From: Flavobacteriales bacterium UBA2426 | Lineage (GTDB): Bacteria > Bacteroidota > Bacteroidia > Flavobacteriales_F > PHOS-HE28 | DNA: 5,171 nt | Assembly (NCBI GenBank): GCA_002342985.1 | Contig: DDRC01000140.1 | Span: 1 to 5,171 of the forward strand | Direction of reading: 5' to 3' | Shown here: positions 1-5,171 of the stretch, in pieces | Layout of the letters: each line of letters begins with the position of its first letter | How positions within the stretch are numbered: the first letter of the stretch is position 1 | Notes under the pieces: model-generated | What the model was told of the DNA's origin: nothing | Databases searched by the model: none | The model's input: the letters and a program-made list of their open reading frames with translations, nothing else | Position numbers and translations under genes: made by a program

Positions 1-134
1 GGCTTCTTCGGGGTGGTGGTGTACACCTTGGTGCAGACGCCACGGCGCTGCGGGCAGCGGGTCAAAGCGACCGACTTGCTCTTGTAGACCGGGTTCTCCC
101 GGCCCTTGCGGATGAGCTGCTGAATCGTTGGCAT
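1..134 (-). CDS. rpsL: 30S ribosomal protein S12, N-terminal part (truncated by window edge)
   Basis: Protein of the small ribosomal subunit at the decoding centre, where it helps control translational accuracy. The minus-strand translation begins [15 protein letters not shown] and continues through [19 protein letters not shown]. These blocks are diagnostic of S12, and the PKKP segment is the conserved decoding-site loop whose lysine (residue 43) is the classic streptomycin-resistance position; it is wild-type here. About 44 codons are present and the rest of the gene lies beyond the left edge; the family is usually about 125-140 residues. The ATG at 134-132 is preceded by AAAGGA at 144-139, a Shine-Dalgarno-like sequence with rather short spacing, and it is the only convincing one in the window. 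rpsL usually opens the str operon (rpsL-rpsG-fusA), so those genes would be expected further left. It is divergent from the Fic gene. Family assignment is certain. Confidence 0.97.
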   Translation of the reverse strand, partial: MPTIQQLIRKGRENPVYKSKSVALTRCPQRRGVCTKVYTTTPKK

Positions 135-193
135 GAGGTCCTTTCGGCTTGACTTTCAGGCGTTTTCGACTTTTTCTTCCGGAAAACGGGCTG

Positions 194-222
194 CGAAAGT
201 AGCTGAAATGCGCTTCCAACAA
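194..222 (-). promoter_or_regulatory. candidate rpsL promoter (Bacteroidota type)
   Basis: Read on the minus strand, TACTTTCG at 201-194 matches the Bacteroidota -7 element TAnnTTTG at all but one defined position. A TTG at 222-220 lies 18 bases upstream, which fits the TTG-N17-19-TAnnTTTG arrangement described for Flavobacterium. The transcript would have a leader of roughly 55 bases before the rpsL ATG. The assignment rests on motif and position only. Confidence 0.4.
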
Positions 223-235
223 CCGCCTGTTGAAG
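213..235. repeat. inverted repeat overlapping the rpsL -33 region
   Basis: The left arm CTTCCAACA (213-221) can pair with TGTTGAAG (228-235) as an 8-bp stem with one bulged C and a 6-base loop. It covers the TTG of the candidate rpsL promoter. There is no T-tract on the 3' side in either direction, so it does not look like a terminator. It may be an operator or chance. Confidence 0.3.
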
Positions 236-412
236 GAAAAATCCGCCGACGCCCCTCCGCTCCACCAGCATTGAACCCTTGGGCGCAACGGAAAGATTAG
301 TCATATCAACCTGTCTAGTAGTGCATTACGAATGTTCTTGCCATGCCCATGGAAGAACTCCGCTGGTCAGGGACCGAAGCCTTCAGCGAGTAACAACGCG
401 ATTGGTGAACGC

Positions 413-420
413 TATCTTTG
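413..420 (+). promoter_or_regulatory. candidate -7 promoter element of the Fic gene
   Basis: TATCTTTG is a perfect match to the Bacteroidota -7 consensus TAnnTTTG. It ends 22 bases before the chosen ATG at 443, which would give a short leader of about 15-20 bases. No clear TTG/TTTG is present at the -33 distance (around 389-395). The element lies inside the 5' extension of the reading frame, which argues for the start at 443 and against the one at 332. Confidence 0.5.
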
Positions 421-442
421 TTCGAATCATTTGATTTGTATT

Positions 443-1426
443 ATGGACATCGGGAGCATCACCTACTATTCCATCAGCCCCCGGATCCTCCACCTGCTGG
501 GCCGTGTGCATGAGCGCTTGGGCGCCGCCCATGCCCGCCATTTCCATCAGCCGGCCGCCGAGTTGGCCAAGGCCTACCGCGCCAGCATCGTAAGCGCCAC
601 CCTGGCCATCGAGGGCGGCCAGCTCGACCCGCTGCCCGTAGCCGCCTTGGCCGAGGACCACACCGCCAGCAGCCAGGGGCCGGCCGCCCTTGAGGCGCTG
701 AACACCCATCGCACGTACGACCTGCTCAACGGCCTCGACCCTTTCTCCGACCAGGACCTTCGCCACGCCCACGGTGTGCTCATGCACGGGCTGGCCGTGG
801 ATGCCGGTCACTACCGCACCGGGCCCATCGAGGTCTTCTACGGCGACCCGCAGCCCCTGCGCACATCGCCCGCCAAGGGGCTCCCCGTGGCCGTGCAGGA
901 GCTGCTGCGCTATGCCGAAGAGGATGACTTCCCGCCGCTGATCACCGCTTGCGTGCTCCACTTCGGCCTCATCTACCTGCGGCCCTTCAGCGCCGGCAAT
1001 GGCCGGCTTGCGCGGCTCTGGCAGCGCGCCCTGCTCATGCGGCACTGGCCCGTATTCGCCTACCTGCCCGTGGAAGCCTTCATCCACCGCGCGGAGCCCG
1101 CCTACCACGCCGCCTTGGAGTTCGCCGATCGCCGCGGCGACTGCGGCGGCTTCATCGTCTACATGCTCGAGCGGACGGACGAAGCGCTCGCTGAACTGCT
1201 GGCCTCCCCCGACCCCATCCGCACATCTCCGGAGCGCATCGCCGCCTTCCTGCAGCACCGCCGGCGCGCCGGCCAGATCGAGCAGCCCTTCCGCCGGCGC
1301 GACTACATGGACTTCCACCCCTGGCTGAGCACGGCAACGGCTACGCGGGACCTGAAGGGGGCCGTGGCGGCCGCCCAGCTCGTGCCCAGCGGCGGCGGAC
1401 GCAGCATGCAGTACCGCTTGGCATAG
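443..1426 (+). CDS. Fic-domain protein with degenerate catalytic motif and C-terminal winged-helix-like region
   Basis: Fic enzymes usually transfer AMP from ATP to a hydroxyl of a target protein. This 327-residue protein has the full-length layout of class II Fic proteins. An N-terminal helical part carries the inhibitory motif [S/T]xxxE[G/N] as TLAIEG (residues 53-58). The Fic core spans about residues 85-250, with the flap region GHYRTGPIEVF (122-132). The active-site loop reads RPFSAGNGRLAR (180-191), where the family motif is HPFx(D/E)GNGRxxR. The catalytic His is therefore Arg180 and the metal-binding acid is Ala184, while GNGR and the second Arg (191) are kept. The C-terminus (about 262-327) includes TATRDLKGAVAA and ends in QYRLA, typical of the winged-helix domain of such proteins. 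The start at 443 was chosen because the TATCTTTG element lies just upstream, the ATG sits in an AT-rich context, and the preceding 37 codons show no family similarity. Class assignment is firm. AMP-transfer activity is doubtful: it may be a pseudoenzyme or have altered chemistry. Targets are unknown. Confidence 0.94.
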   Translation: MDIGSITYYSISPRILHLLGRVHERLGAAHARHFHQPAAELAKAYRASIVSATLAIEGGQLDPLPVAALAEDHTASSQGPAALEALNTHRTYDLLNGLDPFSDQDLRHAHGVLMHGLAVDAGHYRTGPIEVFYGDPQPLRTSPAKGLPVAVQELLRYAEEDDFPPLITACVLHFGLIYLRPFSAGNGRLARLWQRALLMRHWPVFAYLPVEAFIHRAEPAYHAALEFADRRGDCGGFIVYMLERTDEALAELLASPDPIRTSPERIAAFLQHRRRAGQIEQPFRRRDYMDFHPWLSTATATRDLKGAVAAAQLVPSGGGRSMQYRLA

Positions 1427-1440
1427 GCCTCTCTGCATGC
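1404..1440. repeat. inverted repeat spanning the Fic stop codon
   Basis: GCATGCAG (1404-1411) and CTGCATGC (1433-1440) are perfect 8-base inverted arms with a 21-base spacer that contains the TAG stop. Position suggests a weak transcript-end hairpin, but the spacer is long and no T-tract follows. Each arm contains the self-complementary GCATGC, so a protein-binding site or chance is equally possible. Confidence 0.25.
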
Positions 1441-1496
1441 GCCGCACCGGCTCCGGGCCGACCGGGCGACCGCTCGGGGCATTCCGGCACAACCGA

Positions 1497-1527
1497 CCGC
1501 GCGCTGCATACTATCCTTGGCGCGCGG
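1497..1527. repeat. inverted repeat bracketing the ABC operon -7 box
   Basis: CCGCGCGC (1497-1504) and GCGCGCGG (1520-1527) are perfect 8-base inverted arms separated by 15 bases. The spacer ends exactly with the candidate -7 element TATCCTTG (1512-1519), so the right arm starts where transcription would begin. This is the layout of an operator or of a hairpin at the transcript start, but simple GC-alternating arms can arise by chance in DNA of this composition. Confidence 0.35.
1512..1519 (+). promoter_or_regulatory. candidate -7 promoter element of the ABC operon
   Basis: TATCCTTG matches TAnnTTTG with one mismatch and lies 34 bases before the ATG at 1554, predicting a leader of about 30 bases. 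No TTG is seen at -33 spacing. It supports the start at 1554 over the upstream in-frame ATG at 1437, which would lie before this promoter. Confidence 0.4.
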
Positions 1528-1553
1528 CAGTTATCAAGCAGCACGACCGGACC

Positions 1554-2756
1554 ATGAGCGCGCATCACCGCATCGAGGAGCTCCGCGCGCTCCTGAAGGG
1601 CACGGACCTGAGCCTCGCCACCCGGCGGCTCATGGACCTCTGCGATGACTACGAGACCCTGCACGACCTGCGTCAACCGGCCATGCAGCTGCGCGCCGAG
1701 TACAACCTGGGCCGTGACCTGGGCGCCGGGGAAATGAACGGCGACAGGGCCCAGGCCATCCGGACCCGGGTGTCGGAGCTCCTGAGCGCGATCGCGGCGC
1801 GCCCCGGAAGCGCCAATGGGCCTGCGGCAACCGCTGCGGAAACGGCCTATCGGAGCGCCGCGCTCACCAAGCACTTCAGCAGCGGCGGCCATCGCTTCAC
1901 CCTCGGGCCCATCGACCTGGAGCTGCGCACGGGCGAGATCACCGGCGTGGTGGGCGAGAACGGTAACGGCAAGACAACGCTCCTGCGCCAGGTGGCCGGA
2001 ATGCTTGACCATGACGGTGGCACGCAGCAGTGGCCGCTGGCGCCCGCCGACCCCTATGCAAGACGGGCCACCATCGCCTGGATCCCGCAGCGCAGCGCGC
2101 GCTGGTACGGCACCCTGCTGCAGAACCTGCGCTTCACCGCCGCCATCCACGGAATCGCAGGCGATGCCAACGAGGACCGGGTGCAGTACACGCTCCACCG
2201 GCTGGGACTCACCCGATTCGCTCACCTCAGCTGGAACGAGCTGAGCAGCGGCTACAAGCTGCGCTTCGAGCTGGCGCGCATGGTGGTGTGGCGACCGCGC
2301 CTGCTCGTACTGGATGAGCCCATCGCCAACCTCGACCTGCAGGCCCAGCAGCTCTTCCTGCAGGACCTGTGCCACCTGGCGTCCGCCGCCCGCGACCCGG
2401 TGGCCATCATCCTCAGCTCGCAGCAATTGCACGAGATCGAGTCCATCGCCGACCGCATCATCTTCCTGAGGAACGGACGGCCCATGTACAGCGGGTCCAC
2501 CGCGGCCTTCGACCAGGACCGCAGCAGCAACGTCTTCGAGCTGAAGGGCGCGGTGGACCGCAGCCGTCTCCTGGCAGCCCTGGGCGAGGGCAACGCGCTG
2601 GCGCTCGATGACACGGGTCTCGTTTGGCGCCTCATCACCCCACGCGCCATCGGCCCGCGCGAGGTGCTCAGGGCCCTCACGGCCGCCGAGGCCGAGGTGA
2701 GCTACTTCCGTGACATCAGCACCAGCACCCGCAAGCTCTTCCACCAGGATCCATGA
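1554..2756 (+). CDS. ABC transporter ATP-binding protein with N-terminal helical extension
   Basis: Cytoplasmic ATPase subunit that powers an ABC-type membrane complex, 400 residues. Residues 1 to about 95 form a charged, probably helical extension not found in minimal ATPase subunits. The nucleotide-binding domain follows (about 100-315): Walker A GENGNGKT (134-141), Q-loop IPQ (Q179), signature LSSGY (230-234, normally LSGGQ), Walker B LLVLDEP (250-256) with catalytic Glu255, and D-loop ANLD (258-261). The switch-histidine position reads SSQQLHEIE (288-296), so Gln290 stands where His is usual. A C-terminal part of about 80 residues (320-400) resembles the accessory tails of exporter-type ATPases. 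The start at 1554 was chosen because the -7 element is at 1512-1519 and the 39 codons after an upstream in-frame ATG (1437) look non-coding. No clear Shine-Dalgarno sequence is present. The stop overlaps the next start by 4 bases (ATGA), implying translational coupling with the membrane protein. Substrate and direction are unknown. Confidence 0.94.
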   Translation: MSAHHRIEELRALLKGTDLSLATRRLMDLCDDYETLHDLRQPAMQLRAEYNLGRDLGAGEMNGDRAQAIRTRVSELLSAIAARPGSANGPAATAAETAYRSAALTKHFSSGGHRFTLGPIDLELRTGEITGVVGENGNGKTTLLRQVAGMLDHDGGTQQWPLAPADPYARRATIAWIPQRSARWYGTLLQNLRFTAAIHGIAGDANEDRVQYTLHRLGLTRFAHLSWNELSSGYKLRFELARMVVWRPRLLVLDEPIANLDLQAQQLFLQDLCHLASAARDPVAIILSSQQLHEIESIADRIIFLRNGRPMYSGSTAAFDQDRSSNVFELKGAVDRSRLLAALGEGNALALDDTGLVWRLITPRAIGPREVLRALTAAEAEVSYFRDISTSTRKLFHQDP

Positions 2757-4420
2757 ACGCCCTGCGCAAGCTCGTGCCCGACCTGCTCTGGTCATGGGAC
2801 CTGCGGCTCCTGCAGGACCATCCGCGGCTGTGGGCCACGCGCTTCCACCTGCACGCCTGGTTCCTGCTGCTGCTGAATGCTGCGGCGGTCGCCGTTGGAC
2901 TGCTGATCCGCGTGGATCACCACCGCTTCCCCAACCCGGAGGGGCTCTTCGCCTACATGCTGGTCCCCGCCGCCGCCTACGCCGCCTTCTGGGTTTACAG
3001 GGCCGCCCGATTCAATGCCGAGAAGCGCTTCGGGAGGCACAGCGCCATCAGCGATGCGGCGGAACTCCTCATCCTATGGGCCAGCCTGCTGCTGATCCTC
3101 AGCCTCCCCTTCACCCTGGCGTTCACCGTGGCCCAGCGCGCCGCGCACCTCACCCCCGATGCGCAGTCCACCGCCGAAGTGGACCTGCTGAACGAGCAAG
3201 CACCGTGGTTCTACGGCCACGATGAGTATTGGGAGGAGCCTGAACTCGCGGAGGTGCACGCCGCGGAGGCGGCTGCCGCAGGCGGCAGCCGCACCAAGGC
3301 ACCCCAGGGCGCGGGTTCGCACCGCTTCTTCAGGAGCCTGCAGGAGTACCGGCTGCGCCACGATGCCGCCGAACGCGCCCGAACCTCCGAGGTGCCCGAG
3401 CTGCATGACATCTACGAGGGCTACCTGAGCCGGGCCGCCTACGCCATGGACAGTACCGACCGAAACGGCTATGCGCCGGATACCGCACGGCTCTATCTGG
3501 CCAAGGCCGATTCCATCGAGCGCAGTCGCCCGCTGCTCTACATCCATCACGGCTGGTACACGCCGGCTGGCAGCACGCTGCCCTACCTGGCCGACAGTTT
3601 ACTCGAGCAGCGCTACCTGCAGCGCGTGGCCGCCGGAGCGCCCATGGATACCGCGGCCGTGACCAAGGCGCTGGCCATAGCGCGCAAGTACCACGGCGGC
3701 GTCCGGCTCATCGGCGCCGAAGGGGTGCAGCGCGAATTCGACCGCCGTGTGCGCAGCTCCGCCCAGCTGCGGCTGGCGCGGCTGCAGCTCGAGCGGATCG
3801 CCCGCGCCAAGGAGATGCGCTATTTCTTCTGGGACGAGGAGGGCTTCTTCCATGCCATCGCGCTGCTTTCGCTGGCCCTGGCGCTCCTGCTCACGGCATT
3901 CAAGAGCCTCTACTGGCAGCCCTTCCTCATCGCCGTGATCACAGGGGCGCTCACCCCCGTGCTGCTCCTGGTCTTCGCGCTCATCGTGGAGCGCGATGTG
4001 CTCCCGTGGAGCGATGACGACATCATGGCGTACGGCCACTGGCTGCTGATGGCCGCGATGATCGCGCAGCTCGCCACCGTGCGGCGGCTGCGTGCCTACA
4101 GCACGCGCCGCGCGGTGATGACCGTACTGGCGAGCGCCGTGCTCCCCTTCTTCGCCCTCTTCACGCTGCTGCTGCTGCATGAGGGATTCGACGTCTTCGG
4201 CAGGGATCGACTGAGCGCTGCCATCAGCGAGATCGCCCTGTCCGACCCGGACGACCCCCGGCTGCCTGCGCTCAACGCCGCGCTCACCGCACTGCAGCAG
4301 CGCATCCACCGCACGATGATGGCGGCCCTCTGGGGAGGCGTGGCGCTTTACGCGCTGGTGCTGCACCCGGTGCTGAAGGGGCTCTATGCGCACCTGATGG
4401 CGCTGCCCGAGCGGAGGTGA
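2753..4420 (+). CDS. polytopic membrane protein, putative permease partner of the ABC ATPase
   Basis: I do not recognise a named family beyond the kind of large conserved membrane protein that is encoded next to ABC ATPases in Bacteroidota. The protein has 555 residues. Hydrophobic segments lie at about 35-52, 65-82, 104-127, 366-384, 388-412, 426-442, 454-476 and 523-546, suggesting eight membrane helices. Positive residues cluster at the N-terminus, in 83-96 (RAARFNAEKR) and in 443-453 (VRRLRAYSTRR). This places N- and C-termini in the cytoplasm and residues of about 128-363 outside. That roughly 235-residue domain is rich in charged and aromatic residues (PWFYGHDEYW at 151-160), looks mainly helical in its later part and has no cysteine. 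There is no cleavable signal peptide. The ATG overlaps the ATPase stop (2753-2756), so the two are almost certainly translated together and act in one complex. The permease role is inferred from this context. No terminator is visible after the stop. Confidence 0.78.
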   Translation: MNALRKLVPDLLWSWDLRLLQDHPRLWATRFHLHAWFLLLLNAAAVAVGLLIRVDHHRFPNPEGLFAYMLVPAAAYAAFWVYRAARFNAEKRFGRHSAISDAAELLILWASLLLILSLPFTLAFTVAQRAAHLTPDAQSTAEVDLLNEQAPWFYGHDEYWEEPELAEVHAAEAAAAGGSRTKAPQGAGSHRFFRSLQEYRLRHDAAERARTSEVPELHDIYEGYLSRAAYAMDSTDRNGYAPDTARLYLAKADSIERSRPLLYIHHGWYTPAGSTLPYLADSLLEQRYLQRVAAGAPMDTAAVTKALAIARKYHGGVRLIGAEGVQREFDRRVRSSAQLRLARLQLERIARAKEMRYFFWDEEGFFHAIALLSLALALLLTAFKSLYWQPFLIAVITGALTPVLLLVFALIVERDVLPWSDDDIMAYGHWLLMAAMIAQLATVRRLRAYSTRRAVMTVLASAVLPFFALFTLLLLHEGFDVFGRDRLSAAISEIALSDPDDPRLPALNAALTALQQRIHRTMMAALWGGVALYALVLHPVLKGLYAHLMALPERR

Positions 4421-4463
4421 GCGCTGTGGAGAAAACGGCCGGCCGGGGCCTCCCGCGCGATCC

Positions 4464-4471
4464 TACCTTCG
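4464..4471 (+). promoter_or_regulatory. candidate -7 promoter element of the helicase gene
   Basis: TACCTTCG matches TAnnTTTG with one mismatch and ends only 5 bases before the ATG at 4477. Transcription from it would start at or within a few bases of the start codon, giving a leaderless or nearly leaderless message. No TTG is visible at -33 spacing. Read-through from the upstream ABC operon (56-base gap, no terminator seen) is also possible. Confidence 0.4.
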
Positions 4472-4476
4472 GCCCG

Positions 4477-5171
4477 ATGAATTACCTCGACGGCCTGAAC
4501 CCCGCGCAGCGCGCCGCCGTGGAGGCCACCGAAGGCCCCATGATGGTGATTGCCGGCGCGGGCAGCGGCAAGACGCGCGTGCTCACCGTGCGCATCGCCC
4601 ACCTGATGGCGGCCAAGGGCGTGGACCCCTTCCGCATCCTCGCCCTCACCTTCACCAACAAGGCGGCGCGAGAGATGAAGGAGCGGATCGCGAAGATCCT
4701 GGGCGCACAGGGCAGCACCGAGGCGCGCAACCTGTGGATGGGCACTTTCCACAGCGTGTTCAGCCGCATACTCCGCGCCGAAGCCGACAAGCTGGGCTAC
4801 CCGAAGGACTTCACGATCTACGACACCGACGACAGCCGCAGCGTGATCAAGTCGATCCTGAAGGAGTGGCAGCTCGATGACAAGCTGTACAAGCCCAATC
4901 AGGTGCATGCGCGCATCAGCATCGCGAAGAACAACCTCATCGGGCCGCTGGAGTACCTGGCCAACGGTGAGCTGATGGCCGGCGATGCCGCCGTGGGCCG
5001 CGAGAAGATCGGCGAAATCTACAAGGCCTATGCGGAGAAGTGCTTCCGTGCGGGCGCCATGGACTTCGACGACCTGCTCTACAACACCGCCCTGCTGTTC
5101 CGCGACCACCCGGACGCGATGGTGAAGTACCAGAGCCGCTTCCAGTACATCCTGGTGGACGAGTACCAGGA
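4477..5171 (+). CDS. uvrD: UvrD/PcrA-type ATP-dependent DNA helicase, N-terminal part (truncated by window edge)
   Basis: Superfamily 1A 3'-5' DNA helicase, expected to unwind DNA in nucleotide-excision and mismatch repair and to clear stalled replication forks. The 231 complete codons cover domain 1A and most of 1B. The Q-motif LNPAQRAAV is at residues 7-15, Walker A GAGSGKT at 27-33, motif Ia LTFTNKAAREMKER at 57-70, motif Ib GTFHSVFSRILR at 89-100, MDFDDLL at 195-201, and motif II begins as ILVDEYQ at 225-231 just where the window ends. Full-length family members have about 700-780 residues. The ATG at 4477 gives the usual short lead before the Q-motif. An in-frame GTG at 4426 would add 17 residues but lies upstream of the TACCTTCG element. 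All visible motifs are intact. UvrD, PcrA and Rep cannot be separated with confidence from this part alone; the symbol is used in the broad sense. Confidence 0.96.
   Translation, partial: MNYLDGLNPAQRAAVEATEGPMMVIAGAGSGKTRVLTVRIAHLMAAKGVDPFRILALTFTNKAAREMKERIAKILGAQGSTEARNLWMGTFHSVFSRILRAEADKLGYPKDFTIYDTDDSRSVIKSILKEWQLDDKLYKPNQVHARISIAKNNLIGPLEYLANGELMAGDAAVGREKIGEIYKAYAEKCFRAGAMDFDDLLYNTALLFRDHPDAMVKYQSRFQYILVDEYQ

Larger units (their letters stand above)
135..442. other. divergent intergenic region between rpsL and the Fic gene
   Basis: These 308 bases separate two divergent genes and show no convincing coding sequence. Base composition is visibly more AT-rich than in the flanking genes, especially at about 280-445. 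The region contains a candidate rpsL promoter (minus strand, 194-222), a hairpin-capable inverted repeat (213-235) and a candidate Fic promoter (413-420). Two open frames reach into it: one on the minus strand starting at 304, and a 5' extension of the Fic frame from an ATG at 332. Neither gives recognisable protein sequence. No tRNA, small-RNA or terminator structure was recognised in the rest. Confidence 0.7.

Noticed and set aside
62..304. 80-codon minus-strand open frame overlapping the rpsL start
   Set aside because: It covers the rpsL promoter and runs into rpsL in another frame; no family resemblance and no ribosome-binding site.
332..442. Upstream ATG that would extend the Fic protein by 37 residues
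   Set aside because: The extension is more AT-rich, unlike any Fic N-terminus, and contains a perfect -7 element at 413-420, so it is probably not translated.
383..1492. 369-codon open frame on the minus strand opposite the Fic gene
   Set aside because: The translation is Gly/Val/Ala/Gln-rich without any domain, and the opposite strand carries a clear Fic protein.
1437..1553. Upstream in-frame ATG that would extend the ABC ATPase by 39 residues
   Set aside because: The translation is Arg/Pro/Gly-rich low-complexity, the stretch contains inverted repeats and the candidate promoter, and the ATG at 1554 gives a sensible start.
1341..2795. 484-codon open frame on the minus strand opposite the ABC ATPase gene
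   Set aside because: It is antisense to a gene with all ABC motifs; its translation has no recognisable domain, and long antisense frames are expected in GC-rich coding DNA.
3599..4393. 264-codon minus-strand open frame opposite the membrane protein gene
   Set aside because: It is a shadow frame, rich in His/Gln/Glu/Arg, while the plus strand shows well-formed membrane helices with positive-inside topology.
4431..4455. GC-rich palindromic stretch after the membrane protein gene as a possible terminator
   Set aside because: GGCCGGCC-type symmetry is present but no stable stem-loop followed by a T-tract could be drawn.
4426..4476. GTG start that would add 17 residues to the helicase
   Set aside because: It lies upstream of the TACCTTCG element and the added residues are not family-like; ATG 4477 gives the usual distance to the Q-motif.
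4384..5109. 241-codon minus-strand open frame opposite the helicase gene
   Set aside because: The plus strand encodes canonical helicase motifs; the antisense product resembles nothing.

Overview
The window is chromosomal DNA from a GC-rich bacterium, most likely a member of the Bacteroidota. Each of the four transcription units has a close match to the Bacteroidota -7 promoter element TAnnTTTG upstream of its start: one perfect and three with a single mismatch. Only rpsL has a recognisable Shine-Dalgarno sequence. The Fic protein reads like the class II Fic proteins common in that phylum. A GC-rich environmental lineage near the Flavobacteriales would fit, but that is inference.

Layout. Positions 1-134 (minus strand) hold the 5' end of rpsL (ribosomal protein S12), running off the left edge. 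Positions 135-442 are a divergent, non-coding intergenic region that carries the promoters of rpsL (leftward) and of a Fic gene (rightward). Positions 443-1426 encode a 327-residue Fic-domain protein with a C-terminal winged-helix-like region. After a 127-base gap with inverted repeats and a candidate promoter comes a two-gene operon: an ABC ATPase (1554-2756) and a polytopic membrane protein (2753-4420), which overlap by 4 bases. After a 56-base gap, 4477-5171 is the 5' part of a UvrD/PcrA-type helicase gene cut off by the right edge.

How the genes work together. The ATPase and the membrane protein very probably form one ABC-type complex, given the start/stop overlap and the absence of any other partner; its substrate cannot be told from the sequence. 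The rpsL and helicase genes are housekeeping functions. The Fic protein is unlinked in function as far as can be seen.

The most notable points: (1) the Fic catalytic motif is degenerate, with the catalytic His replaced by Arg and the metal-binding Asp/Glu by Ala, while the auto-inhibitory TxxxEG motif and the GNGRxxR loop are intact; (2) the ABC ATPase has Gln at the switch-histidine position and an unusual LSSGY signature; (3) its membrane partner has a 3+5 transmembrane layout around a roughly 235-residue extracytoplasmic domain; (4) a perfect 8-bp inverted repeat brackets the candidate -7 box of the ABC operon. No CRISPR array, mobile element, tRNA or rRNA gene was seen.
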